Below are positions 15,754 to 22,971 of a DNA stretch of 26,856 nucleotides, one piece after another. A program made the translations under genes and the position numbers. The DNA lies in NCBI GenBank assembly GCA_024695565.1, contig JAILHX010000081.1, positions 1 through 26,856 on the forward strand. The letters run 5' to 3'. A model generated the notes under the pieces. It ran no database searches and was not told where the DNA came from. It saw only the letters and a list, made by a program, of their open reading frames with translations. How positions within the stretch are numbered: position 1 is the first letter of the stretch; each line of letters begins with the position of its first letter. This stretch comes from Saccharofermentans sp. Its GTDB lineage: Bacteria; Bacillota_A; Clostridia; Saccharofermentanales; Saccharofermentanaceae.

Positions 15754-16625
15754 CCGATCTTGATGTCCTCTAATGCTTTCCTGACACCGTCTCTGGCATC
15801 TCCGGGCCACTGTTTGATTACGGATTCCTTGTCCTGGCCGTTTGTAAGCTGCATCAGGGAGATAATTACCATGTAGAGATTCTTGACGTCATTCGCCTCA
15901 ACGAGCGCCGTGCTGTCGGGAAGGAGCATTCTCCAATACTTATAAACGCTGTCGTTAAGAGGCTTTGTGATGATGTGGAACACATGATACTTCTCACGTG
16001 CCATCTCGAGGAGCTCCTCGGGCGTAAGATCACGCGCAACGTCTTCATCGCCAAAGATCTCAGCGAAATAGTATCTGTCGATAGGTCCCTTGATGGTATC
16101 GTCGCCGATCGTGAAGAGGAAGCCCTTCTTGCCTCTCTTCTCCCATGAGTCGATACTCGTATGCTTAGCTGCAAAATACCAGAGCAACGGGTCGCCGCTG
16201 TCGCCTCTGCCTCTTCTTACGATCCAGAGATCTAAGAGCTGCTCAACGATCTTGATGTCAGCCTCGAACTGTGTAACCTGAAGCGGTGCGATGTCACCTG
16301 CGTTGCCGTATGCAGCGCACATGATGTGCGGATTGGTAACAGGGTTCTTATCGTAGATCTCAGTAACTGTTTTGTTCAGTGAATTCTGGGCGATCTCCTG
16401 TGCGAGATAACCCATGGAACCCGTATCGTCGAACGATATGATGATAGGTGTGGATTCAGGTGAATCCGCGCTGTCTCTGGACTCTCTCACATTGATCTTC
16501 GAAGGATCGTACTGGGGCTTCAATTCCTTGTTCTTGAAGATATCATTAACATTAGAAGCCTGATTAATACCTCTGCTTGTCCTGAGCTTATCCCAATCTT
16601 TTGATCTGTAACTGCCGTATCCCAT
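15750..16625 (-). CDS. vWA domain protein, copy 2
   Basis: A 291-aa protein with AAAGGAG before its ATG. It opens with MGYGSYRSKDWDKLRTSRG, nearly the same as the next protein upstream. The metal-binding MIDAS is seen as IISFDDTGSMGYLA (DxTxS; about residues 63-77), a Gly/Asp-rich loop RRGRGDSGDP, and FTIGDD. The rest aligns with its neighbour along most of its length, so the two arose by duplication. No signal peptide or membrane segment: probably cytoplasmic and binding a partner through the metal site. vWA proteins often pair with kinases, ATPases or chaperones; here the partner may be the zinc-ribbon protein or the PurA-like enzyme whose start overlaps this stop. Confidence 0.8.
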   Translation of the reverse strand: MGYGSYRSKDWDKLRTSRGINQASNVNDIFKNKELKPQYDPSKINVRESRDSADSPESTPIIISFDDTGSMGYLAQEIAQNSLNKTVTEIYDKNPVTNPHIMCAAYGNAGDIAPLQVTQFEADIKIVEQLLDLWIVRRGRGDSGDPLLWYFAAKHTSIDSWEKRGKKGFLFTIGDDTIKGPIDRYYFAEIFGDEDVARDLTPEELLEMAREKYHVFHIITKPLNDSVYKYWRMLLPDSTALVEANDVKNLYMVIISLMQLTNGQDKESVIKQWPGDARDGVRKALEDIKIG

Positions 16626-16639
16626 AATTACTCCTTTCG

Positions 16640-17557
16640 TCAGAAACTGATTATGTTGTTATCTGTTTTTTTGATCTCAATAAATGACAAGGATCTTGCG
16701 ATCCTCTCTGCGATATCCTGGTCCATTCCCTGCAATGCCTGATTCTGTGTCATCCCGCCGTTAACGAGCATTATCGCCACGATCAGGTCTGACAGAAGCG
16801 ATATGTCCTTCTTGTGTATCGGACAGGATCTTCCGGGCAGAAGGTCATTCCAGTAACGGAACACTTCCTTATCGCTTACGGTATCGTTCTCAATATAGAG
16901 ATGGAATATGTCGTATTTAACGCTTGCTTCCCTGATAAGTTCCTCGTTGGAGACAGTATAAGGAACCTCATCTGCGAAAGCACTGAAGATCTCATTCCGG
17001 GTAAGTTCAGGATGGCACTTGTCGTCACCGATCGTGAAGATCAGGCCCTTGCCCTTGCGCTTCTCATAACAGTCAGTAACGGTGTGTCTTGATGCAAAAT
17101 ACCAGAGCAGGTTATAAGACTCACCGCCGTTGCCTCCGCCGCCTCCTTCGAGACAGAGCGTCATGAGCTGGCTCACCATCCTGATGTCGGACTCAAACTG
17201 AGTTACCTGCAGAGGATAGCGGTCGCTCTTGACATCGCCTATGGCGGCGCAGAGCACCTGCGGATTTGTGACGGCGTTCTTGTTGAGAATCGTGGTGATC
17301 ATGTTGTTCAGGGCATTCGTGGCGATCTCCTTGGCAAGATAACCCATCGAAGCCGTAACATCAAAGCCGATTATCACGGGCGTCGACTTGGGAGAATCCT
17401 CGTTATCCCTGGCTTCCCTAGTCCTGATCAGATTGCTCCTTACGGAGTCATTTGCTGCCTTGCTGTCGAAAACCTGTACCGCCGTGCTGTCCCCTGACAG
17501 TTTGCGGCTGGTCCTTAAGGCTGCCCAATCGGTCGCTCTGTAACTTCCGCGTCCCAT
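16640..17557 (-). CDS. vWA domain protein, copy 1
   Basis: A 305-aa paralogue of the gene that follows it. The N-terminus is MGRGSYRATDWAALRTSRK. MIDAS motifs are IIGFDVTASMGYLAKEIA, a glycine-rich loop EGGGGGNGGES, and FTIGDD. Its ATG overlaps the stop of the zinc-ribbon gene as TGATG. The gap to copy 2 is 14 bases. Two vWA copies in one operon suggest a heterodimer or two distinct clients. The combination recalls TerY-type vWA plus kinase pairs in tellurite/stress (Ter) loci, but no TerD or PP2C gene is seen here. Confidence 0.8.
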   Translation of the reverse strand: MGRGSYRATDWAALRTSRKLSGDSTAVQVFDSKAANDSVRSNLIRTREARDNEDSPKSTPVIIGFDVTASMGYLAKEIATNALNNMITTILNKNAVTNPQVLCAAIGDVKSDRYPLQVTQFESDIRMVSQLMTLCLEGGGGGNGGESYNLLWYFASRHTVTDCYEKRKGKGLIFTIGDDKCHPELTRNEIFSAFADEVPYTVSNEELIREASVKYDIFHLYIENDTVSDKEVFRYWNDLLPGRSCPIHKKDISLLSDLIVAIMLVNGGMTQNQALQGMDQDIAERIARSLSFIEIKKTDNNIISF

Positions 17558-18498
17558 CAGGAATCACCCTGCTTTCCGTAGATATCGGAATCTTCGGTAT
17601 CCATCTTGATGAATTTGCGCTCTCCGAACGCCTTGATCAGCATATCGTCCCAATACGCGAAGTCTTCATATGCATCAAACTTCGGCTCGGAATTGATGAA
17701 GTCCAAAAGTGCCTGAGGAGTATCTGGCGTGACTTCGTTAGTCTCGAGCAGAGCCTTGGCGGTCTTACGAAGACCCTTAAGGTTATCAGTTGATGTCAGC
17801 ATATGAACGGAATTCTTGCGCTCAACGCTCCACCAGTTGCAGTAGAGGCACGCAGTATGGTTGCCCGGATTAATGTAAACGGTATCGAGGTCGATCTCGG
17901 GATGAACGAGTCCGTTATATTCCAGGACACAGCACAGATTCTCAAGTCTGCTGATGATCCAGGCGATATGTCTTCCTCCGAGCTTGCCGAACAGTCTTAA
18001 CGGATATTCCTCTTCCCTCTTGTTAATTACTACAAGCGATGTGCCGTCATCAAGGACAAAAGCTCCTGTCACGCGCGGGAAAAAGTCAGACAGCGCCCTC
18101 GTGTCAGCTGAAGGATAATCCAGAGAAGAAACCATTCTCCTCAGATGCTCTGCCTGCTCATTCATGCCGCTTCTGAAGTGGAACGCGATATTTCTCCTGG
18201 TTACAAAGACATCTGCGCACTTATCGCTATAGTAATGCAGATACTTAAGCTCAATGACCTGCCCTTCATTAGTGGTAAAGGACATCGTGTCGGCATTCTC
18301 CCAGAGCGAATCATCGCGCTGCTTCCTGTCCTCTTCCTTCGTAGAAGATTCGATCATCTGTCTGTAGAAAGCCTTGAAGTAATCGGTATCCTTGTGGTCG
18401 AGCACGTAAGATGTGCCGCAGAACCTGCAGTGGGCCATCATGGACGAGACGTCGTAGATCATTGCACTTCCGCAGTTCTTGCAATTCAGGTTGCGCAT
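17557..18498 (-). CDS. Zinc-ribbon protein with a possible degenerate protein-kinase fold
   Basis: I prefer ATG 18498 (MRNLNCKNCG) because the GGGG of its ribosome binding site lies eight bases upstream; an ATG two codons earlier is too close to it. 313 aa. N-terminal ribbon: CKNCG and CRFCG, 19 residues between pairs. The middle (about 145-215) has PLRLFGKLGGRHIAW, then LVHPEIDLDTVYINPGN and LYCNWWS. I read these, tentatively, as a kinase catalytic loop and DFG region in which catalytic Asp and DFG are lost; that is inference from spacing only. No membrane segment. First gene of the operon and overlapping the first vWA gene, it is probably a scaffold or sensor for the vWA proteins. Confidence 0.6.
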   Translation of the reverse strand: MRNLNCKNCGSAMIYDVSSMMAHCRFCGTSYVLDHKDTDYFKAFYRQMIESSTKEEDRKQRDDSLWENADTMSFTTNEGQVIELKYLHYYSDKCADVFVTRRNIAFHFRSGMNEQAEHLRRMVSSLDYPSADTRALSDFFPRVTGAFVLDDGTSLVVINKREEEYPLRLFGKLGGRHIAWIISRLENLCCVLEYNGLVHPEIDLDTVYINPGNHTACLYCNWWSVERKNSVHMLTSTDNLKGLRKTAKALLETNEVTPDTPQALLDFINSEPKFDAYEDFAYWDDMLIKAFGERKFIKMDTEDSDIYGKQGDS

Positions 18499-18537
18499 AG
18501 TCATATCCCCTATAACAAATATCTTTTACTATTGATA

Positions 18538-18566
18538 AATATAACAAAGAACTAACCTTATAACAA
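18538..18566 (-). promoter_or_regulatory. Sigma-A-type promoter of the zinc-ribbon/vWA/PurA-like/mtnA operon
   Basis: On the minus strand TTGTTA (18566-18561), 17 bases, then TATATT (18543-18538). Spacing is ideal and there are two mismatches in -35 and one in -10. It lies about 40 bases before the start at 18498. Confidence 0.6.
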
Positions 18567-18625
18567 TTTGAATAATGGGCCAATTTTGAGGTCTCGGAAA
18601 AAAACTGAAAAAATTTTCAAAAAAA

Positions 18626-18658
18626 GTGAACCTGCCTGAGATCTGCATCGTCTTATAG
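18626..18658 (+). promoter_or_regulatory. ECF-type promoter of the SGNH hydrolase/sigma operon
   Basis: GTGAAC with GAAC at 18628-18631, 17 bases, then CGTCTTATAG at 18649-18658. GAAC and CGTC at this spacing are the classic ECF -35 and -10 elements. The same elements at the same spacing stand before the sigma gene at 25769, followed by an identical run through the transcription start. Confidence 0.8.
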
Positions 18659-18664
18659 GCAAAA

Positions 18665-18680
18665 GATGACAAAGATCATC
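18665..18680 (+). promoter_or_regulatory. Short 5' leader hairpin shared with the second sigma gene
   Basis: GATGA at 18665-18669 pairs with TCATC at 18676-18680, a few bases after the expected transcription start. The copy at 25734-25749 pairs GATGAT with ATCATC; the loop sequence differs while the stem is kept. It could stabilise the mRNA 5' end or be an operator. Confidence 0.5.
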
Positions 18681-18701
18681 GTAAAAACAGGAGGATTACT
18701 T

Positions 18702-19649
18702 ATGAAAACCTTTTTTACTATTTTGGCATTCCCCTTCAGATTGATCGCCAATAATGCGGTTCAGTCGTTCAGGGACGTTAAGGACAGCGAGGTAGATGCA
18801 CCTTCAAAAATCTTCGGTATCGCTTCATTGCTGCCGATTGCAGCTTCAATCGTCATGTTCCTTATCGCAATTATCAATTTCGCAGTAACCGGCGGATTTA
18901 CCAGGGAAGTCAACATGGTCATAAATGACGGACTTCTTGTTTCCGTCCAGAAGATCTGGACTGTCGGTACTGCCGGATTCTTTTACAACCCCTGGGTATG
19001 TATAGGAGTCGGTGCAATCCTTTTAATAACATCATGCGTAGCAGTCATCGATCTTTACAGATTCGCTGCCACATGGAAAAAGGTTATCTTCTCTATCATC
19101 CTTCCGTTGATCAACGTATTGGCAGGATTGATCGCATTTTCCGCTGTAAGCGATGATAACTTTGACTTTCTTCTAAATCTTATCGGAATCAGGGGAAACA
19201 GCGACGGTATAACGATCGCCATGCTGGTCTCATTGGGTGTCGGATTGCTTCTTCTTATCGGTGCCACGATCTTACTTGCAGGTTATAAGCCGTTTATCAG
19301 ATGCTTTGCAAATACTGTTTTCTATTTCGCAGCAGCTCCCCTTACATGCCTTGTAGTCGAGAACCTGATCGGACTGGCTGTTGCTGTAGTACTGATTATA
19401 AGTCTCATAATCGCAGGATTCTTGTTCTTAGGTTCATTTAACTCTTCGGAAGATGAGGACGAAAGGGATCTCAGAAGAACAGAAAGAGAGATTGAATACC
19501 TCGAAAATGAGATCCGCAAGCGTGACGACTCGGTTAAAAGACACTATGAAGGAGAATACGGTTACGCTCTGGTCGACCCTGACTCCTGTGCCCGCGATAA
19601 CCTGGACGATCTGAATGAGATTCAGCGTCTTAGAGAGAGCATGATATAA
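18702..19649 (+). CDS. Membrane protein with cytoplasmic charged coiled-coil tail, unknown function
   Basis: The start at 18702 (MKTFFTILAFPF) is preceded by AGGAGG; an earlier in-frame ATG at 18666 lies too close to the promoter. 315 aa. About six hydrophobic segments between residues 40 and 245, including IASLLPIAASIVMFLIAIINF and VAVVLIISLIIAGFLFL. The C-terminal 70 residues are highly charged (Glu/Asp/Arg: SEDEDERDLRRTEREIEY) and likely helical or coiled coil. I do not recognise the family. It is the first gene after the ECF-type promoter, so it is expected to be switched on by a sigma factor of this locus. Confidence 0.7.
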   Translation: MKTFFTILAFPFRLIANNAVQSFRDVKDSEVDAPSKIFGIASLLPIAASIVMFLIAIINFAVTGGFTREVNMVINDGLLVSVQKIWTVGTAGFFYNPWVCIGVGAILLITSCVAVIDLYRFAATWKKVIFSIILPLINVLAGLIAFSAVSDDNFDFLLNLIGIRGNSDGITIAMLVSLGVGLLLLIGATILLAGYKPFIRCFANTVFYFAAAPLTCLVVENLIGLAVAVVLIISLIIAGFLFLGSFNSSEDEDERDLRRTEREIEYLENEIRKRDDSVKRHYEGEYGYALVDPDSCARDNLDDLNEIQRLRESMI

Positions 19650-19674
19650 CCGGATCAAAAGCGGGGGAACCAGC

Positions 19675-19824
19675 ATGGCAAACATAAACGGGCAAACTGT
19701 TCCCTTTCTCACAAGATTCTTCAGGGCCTGGGCGGATGACATCCAGGTACCTGACAAGGATCCGCCGGGAATTGAGCGAACAAGCAACGATCTGTGCGAA
19801 CTGGGAAACTCTGACCAACAGTAA
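19675..19824 (+). CDS. Small ORF of 49 aa, hypothetical
   Basis: ATG at 19675 with GGGGGAA upstream at a normal distance; ends TAA at 19824. The protein is soluble, with no membrane segment: MANINGQTVPFLTRFF, then a stretch rich in Asp, Pro and Glu. It sits 25 bases after the membrane-protein gene and 37 bases before the next start, so it would be part of the operon. No family recognised. Support is only the start signal and position. Confidence 0.45.
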   Translation: MANINGQTVPFLTRFFRAWADDIQVPDKDPPGIERTSNDLCELGNSDQQ

Positions 19825-19861
19825 GTATCAATATGCAATCAACAAAATGAGGAATAAGACC

Positions 19862-20509
19862 ATGACAAAGAAAAAACATTTCCCTATCGGACTTCTAATT
19901 GTGCTCATAGTACTCGGCGCCGGTTTGATCGGCGGTGCTGTCTTTGCAGTCATCAAGATGAACAGCAAAGAACCCGAACCGGATCTGGATCATACGATCC
20001 CTTCTGAGTATTTGAATGAATACCCCGATATCGAAAAGTACTTCGAAGAGAATTCCACGATAAGATCCATAAGCTTTGTAAAAAATTCAGAAGATAATTA
20101 TTCAGAAGAGAACATCATTGATGAGCTTGAATCACGCGGCTTTGGTGATATGGGCATTATGTCTAACTATTCGATTGATGGAACATATGATGATTCAATT
20201 GAAGTATCAGATTCTGAGACCCAACATCCCCAATACATTACATACTATGAGAGCAGCAGCGGTGAGCTCTGGGCAATAATCGTAGTCGAGGACAGCATCA
20301 CCGCGAATCCCATCACATACAATCTTCAGCACCCCGATGCTGTTCAGATCACGGTATCCGAGAAGAACGAGATCGTCAGCTACGACAGCAGTACTAACAG
20401 TTATTACAGAACAATTCCTAATGAATCTGTTTTAGATGTCCGCATTGTCGAAAAGATCGATGCGGAGACGCTTGATTCATTGACATCGGAGGTTTTATAC
20501 AATGCTTAA
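19862..20509 (+). CDS. Membrane-anchored extracellular protein, unknown function
   Basis: The start at 19862 (MTKKKHFPIGLL) has GAGG nine bases upstream; a start at 19847 is the alternative. 215 aa. Lys-rich N-terminus, then one membrane segment (about residues 8-31, GLLIVLIVLGAGLIGGAVFAV), then an acidic extracellular domain of about 180 aa rich in Ser, Asp, Glu and Tyr, without cysteines. The topology (short positive cytoplasmic end, single helix, outside domain) copies that of the sigma factors without their DNA-binding part. No lipobox, no recognisable catalytic motif. The stop overlaps the start of the SGNH hydrolase gene by eight bases, implying coupled translation. Confidence 0.7.
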   Translation: MTKKKHFPIGLLIVLIVLGAGLIGGAVFAVIKMNSKEPEPDLDHTIPSEYLNEYPDIEKYFEENSTIRSISFVKNSEDNYSEENIIDELESRGFGDMGIMSNYSIDGTYDDSIEVSDSETQHPQYITYYESSSGELWAIIVVEDSITANPITYNLQHPDAVQITVSEKNEIVSYDSSTNSYYRTIPNESVLDVRIVEKIDAETLDSLTSEVLYNA

Positions 20510-22967
20510 TAAAAACGTGATTTACAAAGTAATCACTCTGTTACTGGTGCCGATAATTACTGTTTCATTTCTTATCCCCATAACCAGCTATGCCGATGAC
20601 GGACAGGATGAAAAAAAGGGACCCATAGTACTCTCACTTGGAGATTCTTATTCTTCCGGTGAAGGAATCGAACCTTTTTACGGACAGGAGAAGCCGATAT
20701 ATGAGAGATGCAACGACCAGGACTGGCTTGCCCACAGATCACAATTAGCATGGTCAGGTATGTTAAAAGTACCGGGTATAGACGGCCTTCTGACTTACAG
20801 CAAAGGCGAGAACTACTTCTTTTACGCTTCATCAGGCGCTACAACAGGGGATTTCTATGGTCAGCAGGAAAAGACTTATTCCCGAGAATTCGTGAATGGA
20901 AAGGTAAAACTTCCTTCACAGCTGGATGCGTTTAAACAGTTTGAAGGAGATCCGGATTATGTCACTCTCACGCTTGGCGGAAACGATGCCGGCTTTGTTG
21001 ACATTCTGTCTTTGGCAGTCGTTACCGGAAAGTTCCAGTTCCCAACTATTCTAAAGGATTCTTTAGATGCAGTCTGGCTCGATTTTTACATGCCCGGCGG
21101 AATCAGCGATCATCTTTACAAATGCTATCTGGATATAGACAAATTATCTCATGGCAATGCCAAGATAATAGTTGCAGGTTATCCCAAACTGGTCAATATT
21201 AATGGCGGCGGACTTTTCTTTAATAAAGATGAGGCTGAAATGATAGATAAAAACGTCCATGATTTCAATGAAGCTATAAAAAAGCTGGTAGATAAAAGCA
21301 GAGAAAACGGAATAAAGATATACTTCGTCTCTGTAGAAGAAGAATTTGAAGGACACGAAGCATATACAGAAGATCCGTGGATCAATGGAATAATTCCGGG
21401 AATGCAGGCTCAGGATCTGTACGACCATTTTGATATTCCGAATTCGATCGTCAGTGCATATTCTTTTCATCCGACATTCGATGGTGCTTCAGCATATAGG
21501 AATTGCGTACAAATGAAAATCTACGAACTGGAAGGTATTGACCCCACTACGATTCCCAATCCTTTCCCGACATCTGTACCCACACCGACCTTATCTCCTG
21601 CCGAGACACCGGCTGAACCTACAGAGGTTCCCGCAATGCCAACAGAAGTGCCTGCTGAGCCAACAGATCCTACAGTTCCGACTGATACAACAACAACTGT
21701 AACTCCTGGCAGCGGGGCATATATAGATATTCTGTATCAGTATCAGAATGAAATAATCACTTATGAGGCAGCATACGGGTGCTATTCAATTAACTATATT
21801 GACATAACACATGACGATATTAATGATCTTATGTTCTTGTACTGTCCCAGCAGTAACACGTCATATGTGAGGTTAGCAATTTATTCTTACGATTCTTCAA
21901 CAGACACAGCAGTTTGCCTGTTAGATAGAGACGTTACTGAAGGCGGAGCTTTTGAAGATGCAGCGCTGTTGGATAACGGTAATCTTGTTTACTATAGATT
22001 CTACGATCCAATCGAAGGTGATGACGACGATTTTGACGAATGGGAAGGACATCTTTACGAAGTTGAATTAGACGGAGCAGAAGGTGTCGTTATCAACCAT
22101 TGGTCATGCGATCCGGGTTATAACTCATATCTAAACGGTGAATTTGCTGGTCCCGGTAATGTTTTCGATGAGGCATTTGACGATTATAAGAGTCAGGTAG
22201 TTTTACCGATAATGCCGGAATATCGCACAATAGAGGACTACTCGGATCCGTCTTACTATAGCGAATACGGATTAATGACCAGAGAAATCTACGATGCCGG
22301 CGACTACTATTACATCAACGATCTGATCGCATTGCTCAGCGGAGATCCAGGAACTGTAGTTACACCTACAACAGGGACGACACCGGCTGCATCGTTCTCA
22401 AACGAAATAAAGGAAGCTTATCTTGACGTGGTCAATAACATCTCTTATGACGACTTCCAAAAGAGCGGTGATTATGCTCCTACCGAAGGTGAATTCGCTT
22501 TTGATCTCATATATGTAAACGATGATGATATTCCTGAACTTCTGATCACTCACATTTTATATAATTCCTATTGCGGTGATATGTATACTTCTAACCTCTA
22601 CACATATGCAGACGGGAATGTTGTCGAATTAATGCACTGCTGCCGATCCGAGTATTTAAACGACAATACTGTTTACTATCCGCGCGAAAACCTGATAGTA
22701 CAGTTCTATAAAGACAATTATCAGACATATTTTTATGTAGCAACGAGGATCAATGGCAGCAACGCAGATGAAACTTACTATGAAGAGTTTTACGATGAGA
22801 CCATAGAAGGAATGGAGATCCACTACTATCTCTACGATCACTCGACATATTCGGAAATAAGAGAAGTTACTGAAGAGGCATTTACCGCTGATATCAGAGG
22901 AATTTCCGCATCCACGCCTTTTGTTGCAACTAAATCTTTAAATGAAATCCAGGGAGTATTACAATAA
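20502..22967 (+). CDS. Secreted SGNH/GDSL-family hydrolase with C-terminal tail module shared with the adjacent sigma factor
   Basis: 821 aa; start with GGAGG nine bases upstream. Signal peptide residues 1-31 (hydrophobic core VITLLLVPIITVSFLIPI, cleavage near SYA-DD). SGNH domain about 40-340: nucleophile in LSLGDSYSSGEG near 48, GGNDAGF near 160, catalytic His in SFHPTFDG near 322. This resembles the SEST-like lipase/esterase branch. Then a Pro/Thr-rich linker (about 345-405) and a two-part tail: module A (about 407-620) with YIDITHDDINDLMFLYC, a short Thr/Pro linker, and module B (about 635-821) with FDLIYVNDDDIPELLI. The Asp-Asp-x-Pro-Glu-Leu pattern is common in Clostridia extracellular proteins. 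The tail is a close copy of the end of the next gene. Likely an exported esterase acting on cell-wall or plant polymer; substrate unknown. Confidence 0.85.
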   Translation: MLNKNVIYKVITLLLVPIITVSFLIPITSYADDGQDEKKGPIVLSLGDSYSSGEGIEPFYGQEKPIYERCNDQDWLAHRSQLAWSGMLKVPGIDGLLTYSKGENYFFYASSGATTGDFYGQQEKTYSREFVNGKVKLPSQLDAFKQFEGDPDYVTLTLGGNDAGFVDILSLAVVTGKFQFPTILKDSLDAVWLDFYMPGGISDHLYKCYLDIDKLSHGNAKIIVAGYPKLVNINGGGLFFNKDEAEMIDKNVHDFNEAIKKLVDKSRENGIKIYFVSVEEEFEGHEAYTEDPWINGIIPGMQAQDLYDHFDIPNSIVSAYSFHPTFDGASAYRNCVQMKIYELEGIDPTTIPNPFPTSVPTPTLSPAETPAEPTEVPAMPTEVPAEPTDPTVPTDTTTTVTPGSGAYIDILYQYQNEIITYEAAYGCYSINYIDITHDDINDLMFLYCPSSNTSYVRLAIYSYDSSTDTAVCLLDRDVTEGGAFEDAALLDNGNLVYYRFYDPIEGDDDDFDEWEGHLYEVELDGAEGVVINHWSCDPGYNSYLNGEFAGPGNVFDEAFDDYKSQVVLPIMPEYRTIEDYSDPSYYSEYGLMTREIYDAGDYYYINDLIALLSGDPGTVVTPTTGTTPAASFSNEIKEAYLDVVNNISYDDFQKSGDYAPTEGEFAFDLIYVNDDDIPELLITHILYNSYCGDMYTSNLYTYADGNVVELMHCCRSEYLNDNTVYYPRENLIVQFYKDNYQTYFYVATRINGSNADETYYEEFYDETIEGMEIHYYLYDHSTYSEIREVTEEAFTADIRGISASTPFVATKSLNEIQGVLQ
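21678..22967 (+). repeat. Duplicated tail module, copy in the SGNH hydrolase
   Basis: This segment matches 24316-25686 along its length at protein level, and strongly at DNA level in its first half. Positions 21871-21917 are identical to 24509-24555 (47 bases). The similarity is weakest in the last 350 bases (module B). Confidence 0.85.
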
Positions 22968-22971
22968 GGTA

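Noticed and set aside
15750..18498. Tellurite-resistance (Ter) locus
   Set aside because: vWA and a kinase-like partner are suggestive, but there is no TerD-, TerC- or PP2C-type gene.
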